This document shows, piece after piece, positions 18,057-27,018 of a stretch of 64,000 bases of DNA (positions are counted from its first letter, which is position 1; the number at the start of each line of letters is the position of its first letter). The stretch covers positions 2,790,001 to 2,854,000 of the forward strand of contig CP120722.1 in the NCBI GenBank assembly GCA_029719485.1, in the 5' to 3' direction. Below the pieces are notes generated by a model that saw only the letters and a list, made by a program, of their open reading frames with translations, had not been told where the DNA came from and did no database searches. Origin of the DNA: Kiritimatiellota bacterium B12222 (lineage in GTDB: Bacteria; Verrucomicrobiota; Kiritimatiellia; SS1-B-03-39; UBA6053). A program made the position numbers and the translations under genes.

Positions 18057-21000
18057 ATGTATCCTTTCACGACAGCAAAACTAAAAGAGTGGGCCACCCC
18101 CGACACCTATCGACGTGCAGAATCGTTAGTAGAAAACGAACGTGTACGCGGATTGAAATCATTACCCCGTCGATTGGAAGGTATGATTGAATCCCGTCCA
18201 CGCGATATTGTATGTGCGGTACGCTTTCCCGAAGGATCTATGGTGCCGGAAAACCTCTGTCCGTGTCGTGACAACAAAGAGATGGGTCTGTTTTGTCATC
18301 ATGCGCTCGCGTTGTGCTTGGAACAATTAAATCTTCAGAACGATCCTGTTCGGTTGAAAAAACTGATGGAGGAACGGAAGCGTGCAGAGAGGATAGCCAG
18401 TAGCAATGAGGAGGACTATTTGACCCGCGTGCCTGCAGGGACAAAGGGATCGATCGCCATCAGACTTTGCCTCAACTTTCCCAGAGGCTTGCGGAATGTA
18501 TGGTGGGAGGAAGCTGTTCCTGTAGAAATCATGATCGAACATCAGGGACGACGTGAGCCCATTCATAATGTGCGTTCAGATTTACAAGTGAGTTTACCCA
18601 AGCAGGAAGACAATCTTCTCTATGTCCTCGAAGATATTGCTGAAGGTCCTGTGCAAAACACCTTAGACTTGAACCCCAGTGATTTGGCCAATGTACTGGA
18701 ACTCATGCTCGGCATGAGAATTTGGCTGGATGGTCAACAAGGCTTTGTTTCACCCGAAATACTACCTTCTTCTGTTGCCTTGGACATGAATGAAGACTCC
18801 GGTATTTTTGAAATGGATTTACAAACTCGTTTACCCGACGGGTTTGAACATGCACTTCCCGCCTACTGGGTCGAAGGACGCTATCCATGGGTTTTATTGA
18901 ACGAAACCTTATTCCGTTTAGAACCCATGCTTCCCGGGCCCTTGCATGAGATTTATCGCCAAACTTTGCGCATTCCACGAGCAGACATTCCTCGTTTCTT
19001 AAATAAAGAATTGGAAATGGTGAAAAAATTAGTTCCTTTGCGAACTGAAATTGATCCCACTTGGTTTCACTTGGAACCCGATCGCCCAGGCTTCCGATTA
19101 GAAATTCGTGGGTCTCCAGCAAGTTTAGCGGCAACTTTGTATGCCGTATACGGAGGCATAGAATGGGTGGCGGGAACTCAAGAGAGCGTTGATGATTTTG
19201 TAATCCCTGATCCCGAAAATATTCTCCATTACCTTACCCGAAATCCCGAAGCAGAAATGGAAGCCTTAAATAGCCTGCGGACTTTGGGGTTTGGCGGAGA
19301 ACGTGGGGATCAAATGGCCTCCATCGTTGGCACCTCAGGCGTGATGACGTTTTGTGCCTCTGGAATTCCTTTGTTACGTCGTCGAGGATGGAAGGTCGAC
19401 TTGGTGGGCCGCATTTCAGAGTCCATGGAACAAGCTGATAGCTTGATGCCCGTGGTAATGGTCAGCGAAGGGGGCGGTAATGGATGGTTTGATATCGACT
19501 GTAGCTTCGAAACCAAAGAAGGTGAAAGCCTCAAGCTTTCAGAAATTCGCCAAGCATTATCTGCGGGAAATGCTTTTATACAAAAGGGTGACCGCACCTT
19601 GATGTTTGATCGCGATGCCACCCAACAAATGTTGGAAATGTTTCGGGATTGTGGTGATGTGGCGGATGGCGATGGGCATTTCCGTTTACCCAGCGTACAA
19701 GGAGGTTATGTAAAGTCCACCTTGGATACCTTGGATGGGGTGGATGTTGAAGCCTCCCCCATGTGGCTCGAGAAAGTTGAGAAACAAAACCAACCTGCGA
19801 AACTGGAAGTCGTAAAAGTTTCATCGAATTTGAAAGCAACCTTACGTCCTTATCAGCAGGAAGGCATCAACTGGTTATGTTTCCTCGAGAAGAGTGGCTT
19901 TGGAGGAATTCTCGCCGACGAAATGGGTTTAGGGAAAACGTTACAAACACTCGCATGGTTACAACTAAATCGTGATGACGAACAAGCCAAAGGAAAACCA
20001 GCTCTCATTGTTTGCCCCACCTCATTGGTGGAAAACTGGATTGAAGAGGGTGAAAAATTTACGCCAGACCTTAAATTTATTAATTTGACAGGTTCTCCCA
20101 ATCAACGGGATAAAGTATGGGAAAATGAAAGGGAGAGTGCGGATGTTTGGGTGACCAGTTACGCCGTCATTCAACGGGATCTCGCCAGGTATGTGCAGAG
20201 TGAAATCTCGGCCATGGTGTTGGATGAAGCCCAACATATTAAGAACAGAAATACCCATAACGCCAAGGCGGTAAAAAAAGTAAATGCGGTGAATCGTTTG
20301 GTGCTTACGGGTACACCCGTGGAAAATTCAGTGATGGATTTATGGTCGATCATGGATTTCTTGATGCCAGGCTATTTAAGTACACATGAATTGTTTAAAC
20401 AACGTTTCGAAGCACCGATAAAATCGGGAGGTGCAGAAGCCGTAGATGCCCAAATGCGATTACGCAAAAAACTACAACCTTTCTTGTTAAGGCGTTTAAA
20501 GAAAGATGTAGCCAAAGATTTGCCACCCAAAATTGAAAAAGTGGCTTACTGTCGCATGACCAAAGATCAAAAAATGGTTTACCAAGAGTTAGTCAGTAAA
20601 TCTAAAGATAAACTCGAAGCGATGGTGTCGAGTCAAGGATTTCAAAAAAGTCGTATGGAAGTACTCAAAACCTTACTTCAGCTACGACAAGCCTGTTGCC
20701 ATCTCGACCTTTTAAAAATGGAAGGGCTCAACAGCAAAGCGCCCTCAGGCAAATTGGATATGTTTAGAGAAATGATTGAGGAAGCTGTCGATGGTGAGCA
20801 CAGGGTTCTGGTGTTTAGTCAATTCACGTCCATGTTGGGCATTTTGAAAAATGAACTAGAGAAGATGGGTTTAACCTACTGCTATTTGGATGGCTCTACA
20901 AAAAAACGCATGGATGTTGTGCGTCGCTTCCAAGGAGACAACACCATTCCCGTGTTCTTAATTTCCCTTAAAGCGGGGGGGACAGGATTAAACTTAACCG

Positions 21001-21254
21001 GTGCAGATATGGTCATTCATTACGATCCATGGTGGAACCCTGCCGTAGAAAATCAAGCCACTGACCGTGCATACCGCATTGGTCAGCAAAAAAACGTCTA
21101 CAGTTTGAAACTGATCACCCGTGACAGTGTGGAAGAAAAAGTTTTGGCACTTCAGCAACGCAAACAAGCCGTAATCGACGCGACCTTAGACACCGAAGCA
21201 GAGATGCTAAAATCGCTTGATTGGGAAGATGTTCAAGAACTGCTCTCGATTTAA
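18057..21254 (+). CDS. SNF2-family helicase with N-terminal SWIM zinc finger
   Basis: Large ATP-dependent DNA translocase (1065 residues) of the bacterial RapA/HepA-like Snf2 group. A SWIM zinc finger lies near the N-terminus: Cys68, Cys70, Cys80, His82. A middle region (about 120-590) matches the bacterial SNF2 accessory region. Helicase motif I is GILADEMGLGKT (about 617), motif II is DEAQH (about 720) and the C-terminal lobe has GGTGLNLTGAD and ATDRAYRIGQ (about 1000). Such proteins are common and usually of unknown role; they are thought to remodel protein-DNA complexes. It is a single gene, convergent with the exported-protein gene downstream. No defence partner lies nearby. Confidence 0.92.
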   Translation: MYPFTTAKLKEWATPDTYRRAESLVENERVRGLKSLPRRLEGMIESRPRDIVCAVRFPEGSMVPENLCPCRDNKEMGLFCHHALALCLEQLNLQNDPVRLKKLMEERKRAERIASSNEEDYLTRVPAGTKGSIAIRLCLNFPRGLRNVWWEEAVPVEIMIEHQGRREPIHNVRSDLQVSLPKQEDNLLYVLEDIAEGPVQNTLDLNPSDLANVLELMLGMRIWLDGQQGFVSPEILPSSVALDMNEDSGIFEMDLQTRLPDGFEHALPAYWVEGRYPWVLLNETLFRLEPMLPGPLHEIYRQTLRIPRADIPRFLNKELEMVKKLVPLRTEIDPTWFHLEPDRPGFRLEIRGSPASLAATLYAVYGGIEWVAGTQESVDDFVIPDPENILHYLTRNPEAEMEALNSLRTLGFGGERGDQMASIVGTSGVMTFCASGIPLLRRRGWKVDLVGRISESMEQADSLMPVVMVSEGGGNGWFDIDCSFETKEGESLKLSEIRQALSAGNAFIQKGDRTLMFDRDATQQMLEMFRDCGDVADGDGHFRLPSVQGGYVKSTLDTLDGVDVEASPMWLEKVEKQNQPAKLEVVKVSSNLKATLRPYQQEGINWLCFLEKSGFGGILADEMGLGKTLQTLAWLQLNRDDEQAKGKPALIVCPTSLVENWIEEGEKFTPDLKFINLTGSPNQRDKVWENERESADVWVTSYAVIQRDLARYVQSEISAMVLDEAQHIKNRNTHNAKAVKKVNAVNRLVLTGTPVENSVMDLWSIMDFLMPGYLSTHELFKQRFEAPIKSGGAEAVDAQMRLRKKLQPFLLRRLKKDVAKDLPPKIEKVAYCRMTKDQKMVYQELVSKSKDKLEAMVSSQGFQKSRMEVLKTLLQLRQACCHLDLLKMEGLNSKAPSGKLDMFREMIEEAVDGEHRVLVFSQFTSMLGILKNELEKMGLTYCYLDGSTKKRMDVVRRFQGDNTIPVFLISLKAGGTGLNLTGADMVIHYDPWWNPAVENQATDRAYRIGQQKNVYSLKLITRDSVEEKVLALQQRKQAVIDATLDTEAEMLKSLDWEDVQELLSI

Positions 21255-21335
21255 ATTCAACCACCCCATGACACATGGTGGGGCCATCAGGTCAACACGA
21301 CGAGGCTCGTGCCGAGGCATCCTTTATTCGTCTAT

Positions 21336-22031
21336 TCAGGAAGGAGGGAGTCTTTCAGAGATCCGTTTGACCTGAACACCGCCCCCCTCACTGAGAAACA
21401 ACACCAAGCCCCGCTGGTTTTCTTTCACGGGCCAATAGGTGGAGTAAAAGATTTCTGGTTCACCATCAACCCATCTCGCAGCCGTAACGGCAGCTCCTTC
21501 ACCCGGTTTCACATTCAGTTTATAAACCTTTTGACTTCCGGGCTTCAATAAAATCGCTTCGCTTTCTTCGCCAATGCGAATGACAATAGGAACAGGGGAT
21601 GCATTGATCATTTGCCAGTCCCGGGAATCAGCAAGGGGGAGATTATCGGGTATGGCGACCCAACTTACTTTATCGTTTTGAACTTTTCCTAAAATGAGTA
21701 CATGTTGAATGCCAGCTGGAATTTTTACACCCGCATGAGGTCGGGGAACCGTTTCACTTTCGGGATCAGGCGCCGTATAATACAAGGGTAAAGGGTTATT
21801 TGCTTTCACCTCTACGGGCGGAGAAGGCTGTACCGAAGAAAGTCGAATGGTTTCCAATTCATCTACCCCGTAAGTGTAGATATGCTCAGGGCCACCATGA
21901 TTAAACATCAAAACCCGAAGGTGAAGGGTGGCAGGTTCTTCTGCATTTTGGGCAAATAAAGGTCCGAAGATCAGAATAGAAAAAGGTAAAAGGCCTAATA
22001 ACTTTTTAAAGCGGGAGGGTAGTGGGTTCAT
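21336..22031 (-). CDS. Exported protein of unknown function, partner of the pseudopilin-like gene
   Basis: A 231-residue protein with a signal peptide (KKLLGLLPFSILIFGPLFAQ, cleavage near residue 28). The mature part is beta-rich with many Pro, e.g. PLPLYYTAPDPESE and VSWVAIPDNLPLAD, and no membrane helix or known catalytic motif. Its start codon shares one base with the stop of the upstream giant gene (TAATG), so both are probably made together. Similar small exported proteins follow pseudopilin-like genes in Verrucomicrobia as I recall them. Role unknown; it might be an envelope partner of the large protein. Confidence 0.7.
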   Translation of the reverse strand: MNPLPSRFKKLLGLLPFSILIFGPLFAQNAEEPATLHLRVLMFNHGGPEHIYTYGVDELETIRLSSVQPSPPVEVKANNPLPLYYTAPDPESETVPRPHAGVKIPAGIQHVLILGKVQNDKVSWVAIPDNLPLADSRDWQMINASPVPIVIRIGEESEAILLKPGSQKVYKLNVKPGEGAAVTAARWVDGEPEIFYSTYWPVKENQRGLVLFLSEGGGVQVKRISERLPPS

Positions 22032-25000
22032 TAAATTTCATCCTCAGATAACCAACGAAAAGAGACAATGCGAAATTGACGTCCAAACGGACTTTGTGGA
22101 GAAGCCAGTTCAGCATAAAGATCATAACTTTCAGTAGTCGGGACGACAGGATCAGGTACACGTTGCACTTCTGCTTCGCACCAAGCCCGTGCAACGTCAT
22201 TTCCATTTTTATATTCTCCATATGCACGAATTTTAAAGGTATCTGAACGAACTTGCATCAATGGAGAGAGTGCTTGGAGCAGATCACCTTGCAACAGTTG
22301 ACCCGGAAAGCCTGCGCCCTGACTTGCATCGGCTGAAATCCCTCCAGCATCCAATGCAAAATCAGAATCCAAATCTTTGTTCACTGTTGCATTCAGGGCG
22401 GCTTGTAAGCTACCCGCAGCCCCCAAATCATCCGTACGCAGATAACGGTTCACAAATTGCCCCATATTCAAGAAGGGTCCACGACGTTTGACTTGAGATA
22501 CAATTTCTGATGCCAGTTCACGTACTTCGTCTTGCGTAAGTTCACGGAAACCTATCCAATAATTATCATCTAAATTTGTCGTGTCCATGCCGTCACCCAA
22601 TACAGACTTCACTCGTGGAAACCTTACACGATCATCGTCCACCGATTTAAATCCTATGACCTGACCCTCTTCATCGATCCCTTGCACTGCAACACCTAAG
22701 GTACCCGTAAGAAAGGCTTCCCATGCATCAACGGAGGTAGAATTAACATTAAAGGCTCCATCAACAAGGACATGACCGGCATTATAAAAATATGCACCAG
22801 AGGTACCACTGCTATTACCTGTATTCGTCAATACTGATGCGGTAAACGTGGATCCTGAAGGTTCATACGGAATATATCTGGGGTTGGGAAGTGAGCGTTC
22901 TTTGTTTTGTAATTCAGCATAATTGATGGCGGCTTCACCAGGAGTATAATTATCTTTCACTTGAGGGATAGTGGTGAAAACATAAGCGTCCCACATTTCT
23001 TGATTCACAAGATAAGACGCATCGTACAAATTAAAGTCCCCCGCAATACGATTCATGCTCAATCCATGAGTGATGCTGAAGGTATCGGATACACTTTCTC
23101 TCCATACATCCTGAGAAATACGCGGATTTGCATATGAATTACCTACAATATAGGAGGGTTCATAACTGAAGCGACCGGCGGCAGCATGTTGAAGCTGCCC
23201 CAATGAAACCAAATCCTCACGAGGCACATCAAACAAGATAACCCGGGTGGCACCGAATGGGGGTTGATGGGAGGCGCCCCAATATGCCAAGCCCGTGCCA
23301 CCTCCTCCCGATTGCATAGGAGGCAATAAGTGATCGGGAATCCCGCTACTACTGTTTGAATAGATGGCGGCCGTATTCAAAGCCAAGGGCGAATCCCAGC
23401 GGGGATTGATCCAAGGTGCACGTATATTTCCATCGATTAATGGACGAAGTTCATCATTGGAAGATTCTCGGCTGGTGCGCAGAAAGAACCCCGCAGAAAA
23501 CTGTACATTTTCCGTCATATCATTGAGATGAATTTGCTTCGTGATCACTTTCCCCGCGAAACCATCTACGGGATCCCACGCAAAGGGCGCATACATAATT
23601 TGGGAAATTTCCATGTCATTGGGTGCGCCTGGCAATGCAAACCAATCTACGCCGTGGGCCATGGAAGTGGCCAGATTACTTTTGGTCCGGAATGTGACCG
23701 TTACTTCATGGTTTTCTGCACTAGGTTCAGCCGCAAGTGCATAAGGTGTTTCAACATAGGCATTGTTGATGTTTGTGCGAATATCCGGACCGAAAATACT
23801 CCATCCATCAATCATGTCCGTTTGTACACCGGAACCTTCCATGCCAAAAACCTGATTGAGGCCTGGATTCAAAAGTAAGGGATCCCGGTCATTGGTTTCA
23901 CGTTTATCATTCAAGCCAAATTCACCGGGATCGCTCACATTCAATTCTGGAAAATCGGGAATTTTGAAATGTACTTGTGGATATTTTATCAAACGAGGCC
24001 CCGTCTCCGCACCCCCGCCATCTCCCTGACCCCTCACCATCAATCCAATATTATAAGGATTATAGAAACCTGTCCATAGTTGCACATAGGTGGTGAGGGT
24101 AGGGCTGTCAGCTGGGGTGGGGGGGGCGACATACTCCACCCATGCATTTTGTTGCATAAAAGATAGAATAGGTCCTACATGATTGTGTTTGGTTAACGGG
24201 TCCATCACTTCTGTACCCACCGCAATTTCAATATCGCCATACGGTTGTTCGAGATGATCTTCAGGCATAGTACTTCTTCCCATTTGATGAGGGGCGAGGA
24301 CTCCACGGGCAGCGCCTTCCTCAAACCCGGCTTCCACCAATCCCTTTTTTGAAAAGAAATGGGAATCAATAAAAGGAGTGTTGTTTCGTTCCTGAATCGT
24401 TCGTTTTAAATTATAATAGTCACGAAAGATATGCCAGTGGATATACCCGTTGGTTTGCAAATCCGTACTGGTCGAAAGTTTATCATCGTCTATGAGTAAA
24501 TATTTATCCTGATCGGTATCGGGAAATACACGATCAAAGACCACATCGTTTTCAAAGGCAAGTGTAAGGTCCCCCTTTAACCCTCCATTTTTAGCATCCG
24601 AAAGTACTCCTGTTGAACGAAAAGTATAATCATAATATTTTTCAGATGACAGAAGAACTGGCGCCCCCAACAGAGACAATTCATCCAAAGAATTCATGCG
24701 ATTCATTTTTAAGAAATCTGCACCTACAAGATCCGACATACCCTCTAAAACTGCATAATCAAAAGCGCTCGGCAGAACACCACCACCGGAGGGAGAGAGA
24801 ACTACCTCATCAGGCGTACGGTTTCCGAGTTGAGCTTTCAGTCCCTCATCATCAACCACCCATGCAACAACAGTGTGATCATGCTCAATTCTACGAGCAT
24901 AAATATAGTCAGACGAAAGAGCGACACTGCCGGGCCCCACCATTAAAATACTATCTGCATCACCTGCTTGAGGAGCGGCTTCTGTAAAAGAGGGCGAAGC

Positions 25001-25441
25001 CCCCTCAGACATCCCAGAGCTAAGCCACCCGAGGAAACCAGCTGAAGCGTGATCTTCAGGCGACTCTTCATCATATGATCGACTATCCCACACCGCTATC
25101 ATCTTTTGATTACCCGCTGGTACTTCCAACCCTGAAATATTTGAGGAGTCATTACTGAAAAGTTCTCCCCTGGCCGTGGCGCGTTGATCAGGACCCGCTA
25201 ATTTTTGTAAGTGCCCCATGGCCAATTCCATCCCCAATTTAGCATTCAAGCGCGCCTGCATTTTCTGTTGATGAAGCGATAAACCAGCAAGCTCCAACCG
25301 CACCATCACCATAAACGATAACACCAGAACCAACAAAATAGAGACCACCATTAATGTTAACAAAAGCACGGACCCTTCTCGTTGGGATACAAATTCCCGG
25401 CGTTTAAATTTTGGATGAGAGAAATGAGAAGAAAAAATCAT
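22031..25441 (-). CDS. Giant pseudopilin-like protein (Verru_Chthon cassette A / GspK-like)
   Basis: Protein of 1136 residues. The N-terminus has a basic stretch, then REGSVLLLTLMVVSILLVLV and SFMVMVRLEL, the layout of a type II secretion or type IV pilus pseudopilin. The usual Glu at mature position 5 is missing, as in GspK minor pseudopilins. The long remainder is Asn/Gly/Asp-rich with many Pro and aromatic residues and looks extracytoplasmic; a GspK-like helical patch (ELASEIVSQVKRRGPFLNMGQFVNRYLR) lies near residue 985. Size and N-terminus match the Verru_Chthon cassette protein A family known from Verrucomicrobia. No secretion-system gene is adjacent. Start codon without a clear ribosome site. 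Confidence 0.65.
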   Translation of the reverse strand: MIFSSHFSHPKFKRREFVSQREGSVLLLTLMVVSILLVLVLSFMVMVRLELAGLSLHQQKMQARLNAKLGMELAMGHLQKLAGPDQRATARGELFSNDSSNISGLEVPAGNQKMIAVWDSRSYDEESPEDHASAGFLGWLSSGMSEGASPSFTEAAPQAGDADSILMVGPGSVALSSDYIYARRIEHDHTVVAWVVDDEGLKAQLGNRTPDEVVLSPSGGGVLPSAFDYAVLEGMSDLVGADFLKMNRMNSLDELSLLGAPVLLSSEKYYDYTFRSTGVLSDAKNGGLKGDLTLAFENDVVFDRVFPDTDQDKYLLIDDDKLSTSTDLQTNGYIHWHIFRDYYNLKRTIQERNNTPFIDSHFFSKKGLVEAGFEEGAARGVLAPHQMGRSTMPEDHLEQPYGDIEIAVGTEVMDPLTKHNHVGPILSFMQQNAWVEYVAPPTPADSPTLTTYVQLWTGFYNPYNIGLMVRGQGDGGGAETGPRLIKYPQVHFKIPDFPELNVSDPGEFGLNDKRETNDRDPLLLNPGLNQVFGMEGSGVQTDMIDGWSIFGPDIRTNINNAYVETPYALAAEPSAENHEVTVTFRTKSNLATSMAHGVDWFALPGAPNDMEISQIMYAPFAWDPVDGFAGKVITKQIHLNDMTENVQFSAGFFLRTSRESSNDELRPLIDGNIRAPWINPRWDSPLALNTAAIYSNSSSGIPDHLLPPMQSGGGGTGLAYWGASHQPPFGATRVILFDVPREDLVSLGQLQHAAAGRFSYEPSYIVGNSYANPRISQDVWRESVSDTFSITHGLSMNRIAGDFNLYDASYLVNQEMWDAYVFTTIPQVKDNYTPGEAAINYAELQNKERSLPNPRYIPYEPSGSTFTASVLTNTGNSSGTSGAYFYNAGHVLVDGAFNVNSTSVDAWEAFLTGTLGVAVQGIDEEGQVIGFKSVDDDRVRFPRVKSVLGDGMDTTNLDDNYWIGFRELTQDEVRELASEIVSQVKRRGPFLNMGQFVNRYLRTDDLGAAGSLQAALNATVNKDLDSDFALDAGGISADASQGAGFPGQLLQGDLLQALSPLMQVRSDTFKIRAYGEYKNGNDVARAWCEAEVQRVPDPVVPTTESYDLYAELASPQSPFGRQFRIVSFRWLSEDEI

Positions 25442-25643
25442 ATGTCGGTTTGGTGAGGGTGAAGATTGAAATTTATCACTATTTTCAGAGGGAATATGAC
25501 CGTACGCTTAAACAAAACATACACACCCCACAGGAGGTGTTAAATGATAAATAGCAAAACAAGACAAATAAAACCAGACCAGATATATACTAATCTTATT
25601 TTTATACCCCACCCCCCAAAGAAATCTGGAGAAGGTACACATA

Positions 25644-25668
25644 AAAATAACTCCTTGGATACAAGGAG
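25644..25668 (-). terminator. Terminator of the efflux operon
   Basis: On the minus strand, a 7-bp stem CTCCTTG / CAAGGAG with a 4-base loop is followed by TTATTTTTA. It lies about 30 bases after the tolC-like stop codon. Confidence 0.6.
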
Positions 25669-25698
25669 AGGATAGAAGGCAAAAAAATGCCCTATGAG

Positions 25699-27018
25699 TT
25701 ATTCAGGAACTTTTGCTCTCAGCGTACCTGTGGCTTGCTGAAGTGTAATCCACGATAATTGCCGTTGTAGTCGAGCACTGACGTAACGAACACCCGCATT
25801 ATTAAAATCCCGTTGGGCTTCATTCAGTCGTAGTAAAGTTTCACGACCCGCTTGATAAGAGGCCTCTACCAGCTCTCGGTTTTCTTTACTCAACTCGAAA
25901 GTCTTGGCGCTGATTTTTTCTGAACGAATCGCGGCCAAGTATTCAGCATGTGCCTGTTGAATATCTGCAATGACTTGTAGCTGTACCTGACGATACTGAG
26001 CTTCAATTTCTCGTACCAAGGCTTCAGCTTCAATCACTTGTTGTTTACGGGCATTGCCGGTCCATAGATCCCAAGAGAGTTGTAACCCCACTGCATTCCC
26101 TAAATCACCCTCGCTAAAGGCCGGATCATCATTTCGATCTGCATTTAAATTTCCAAAAGCCGAAAGATCGGGTCCGTACTCACCTTTAAACGCACGTACA
26201 TTGGCTTTACTGGCATCGACCTGAAGTTGTGCTTCTCTGAGTTGGGGCTGTGAAATTTGCGCCTGTTTCCATAAGGTATCAACATCCGGAATTTCAGCCG
26301 GAAGTCCACTATCCTCTGGAGTTAATTGCACCGGCGGGGGTAGGGGCTGGTCCACAGGTTGCCCCAATAAGGCACCAAGGGCCGCCATGGAACTGGTATA
26401 ATTTGCTTGTTGTTGAACGGCAGTACTTTCTGCCGCCAATTTTCGAATTTCAAAGTTCAGTAAGTCGGTACGGCTGTCTAAACCTGCATTCACTTTGCGG
26501 GCACTGTTATCCAACTGTCGGTTTTGAAATTCCATATCGGCTTCCGCAATGCGAAGGTTGGCACGTGCGAGTTGCGCAGAGGTAAACGCACGTCCTACTT
26601 GCGCCAATAATTGCTCGCGCACACTCAACAATGAGGCTTCAGATGCTTCTGATTGCAAACGAGCAGAGGCCACTCGATTCTTGCGGGTGCCATTATCCCA
26701 GAGCAACCAAGTGGCTTGTAGGGAGGCCTCGTAGAGATCTGCTGTTTCGCTCACGCCTGTAGGCAATTGAAGCAGGGTGTTATCAGAATATTCTACCCGG
26801 GATCCAGAAGCGCTCAAGCCAAGGCGAGGTTGGTAACTGCTTTTGATTTGTTTGTAGCGGGCCTGAGCCTGTTCTAAACGGGCTTGGGCCATTTCTTCAC
26901 TGGGGTTTTCTGCAAGTGCAATTTTCCACGCTTGTTCCAGTGTGAGAAATTCATCTTGGGCAAAAAGAATAGGGGAAAAAAGTAAGAGAGAGACAAGAAG
27001 GGTTTTCATAAAATTCAT
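25699..27018 (-). CDS. TolC-family outer-membrane efflux protein
   Basis: Outer-membrane channel of a tripartite exporter, 439 residues. Signal peptide KTLLVSLLLFSPILFA (cleavage near residue 20). The mature protein is two tandem OEP repeats made of long amphipathic helices (many Ala, Gln, Leu, e.g. LAENPSEEMAQARLEQAQARYK) split by short strands, the TolC fold. The start codon directly follows the stop of the RND permease gene (TAA then ATG), so it is the last gene of the marR-adaptor-permease-tolC operon. A second in-frame ATG three codons in could also serve. No ribosome site is evident. Confidence 0.92.
   Translation of the reverse strand: MNFMKTLLVSLLLFSPILFAQDEFLTLEQAWKIALAENPSEEMAQARLEQAQARYKQIKSSYQPRLGLSASGSRVEYSDNTLLQLPTGVSETADLYEASLQATWLLWDNGTRKNRVASARLQSEASEASLLSVREQLLAQVGRAFTSAQLARANLRIAEADMEFQNRQLDNSARKVNAGLDSRTDLLNFEIRKLAAESTAVQQQANYTSSMAALGALLGQPVDQPLPPPVQLTPEDSGLPAEIPDVDTLWKQAQISQPQLREAQLQVDASKANVRAFKGEYGPDLSAFGNLNADRNDDPAFSEGDLGNAVGLQLSWDLWTGNARKQQVIEAEALVREIEAQYRQVQLQVIADIQQAHAEYLAAIRSEKISAKTFELSKENRELVEASYQAGRETLLRLNEAQRDFNNAGVRYVSARLQRQLSWITLQQATGTLRAKVPE

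Noticed and set aside
18057..21254. SNF2 helicase as part of a defence system
   Set aside because: No nuclease, methyltransferase or DISARM-type partner lies next to it; stand-alone SWIM-SNF2 proteins are common.
21260..21285. Hairpin CCACCCCATG / CATGGTGG after the SNF2 gene
   Set aside because: The stem is interrupted and has no T tract, so a terminator is not supported.
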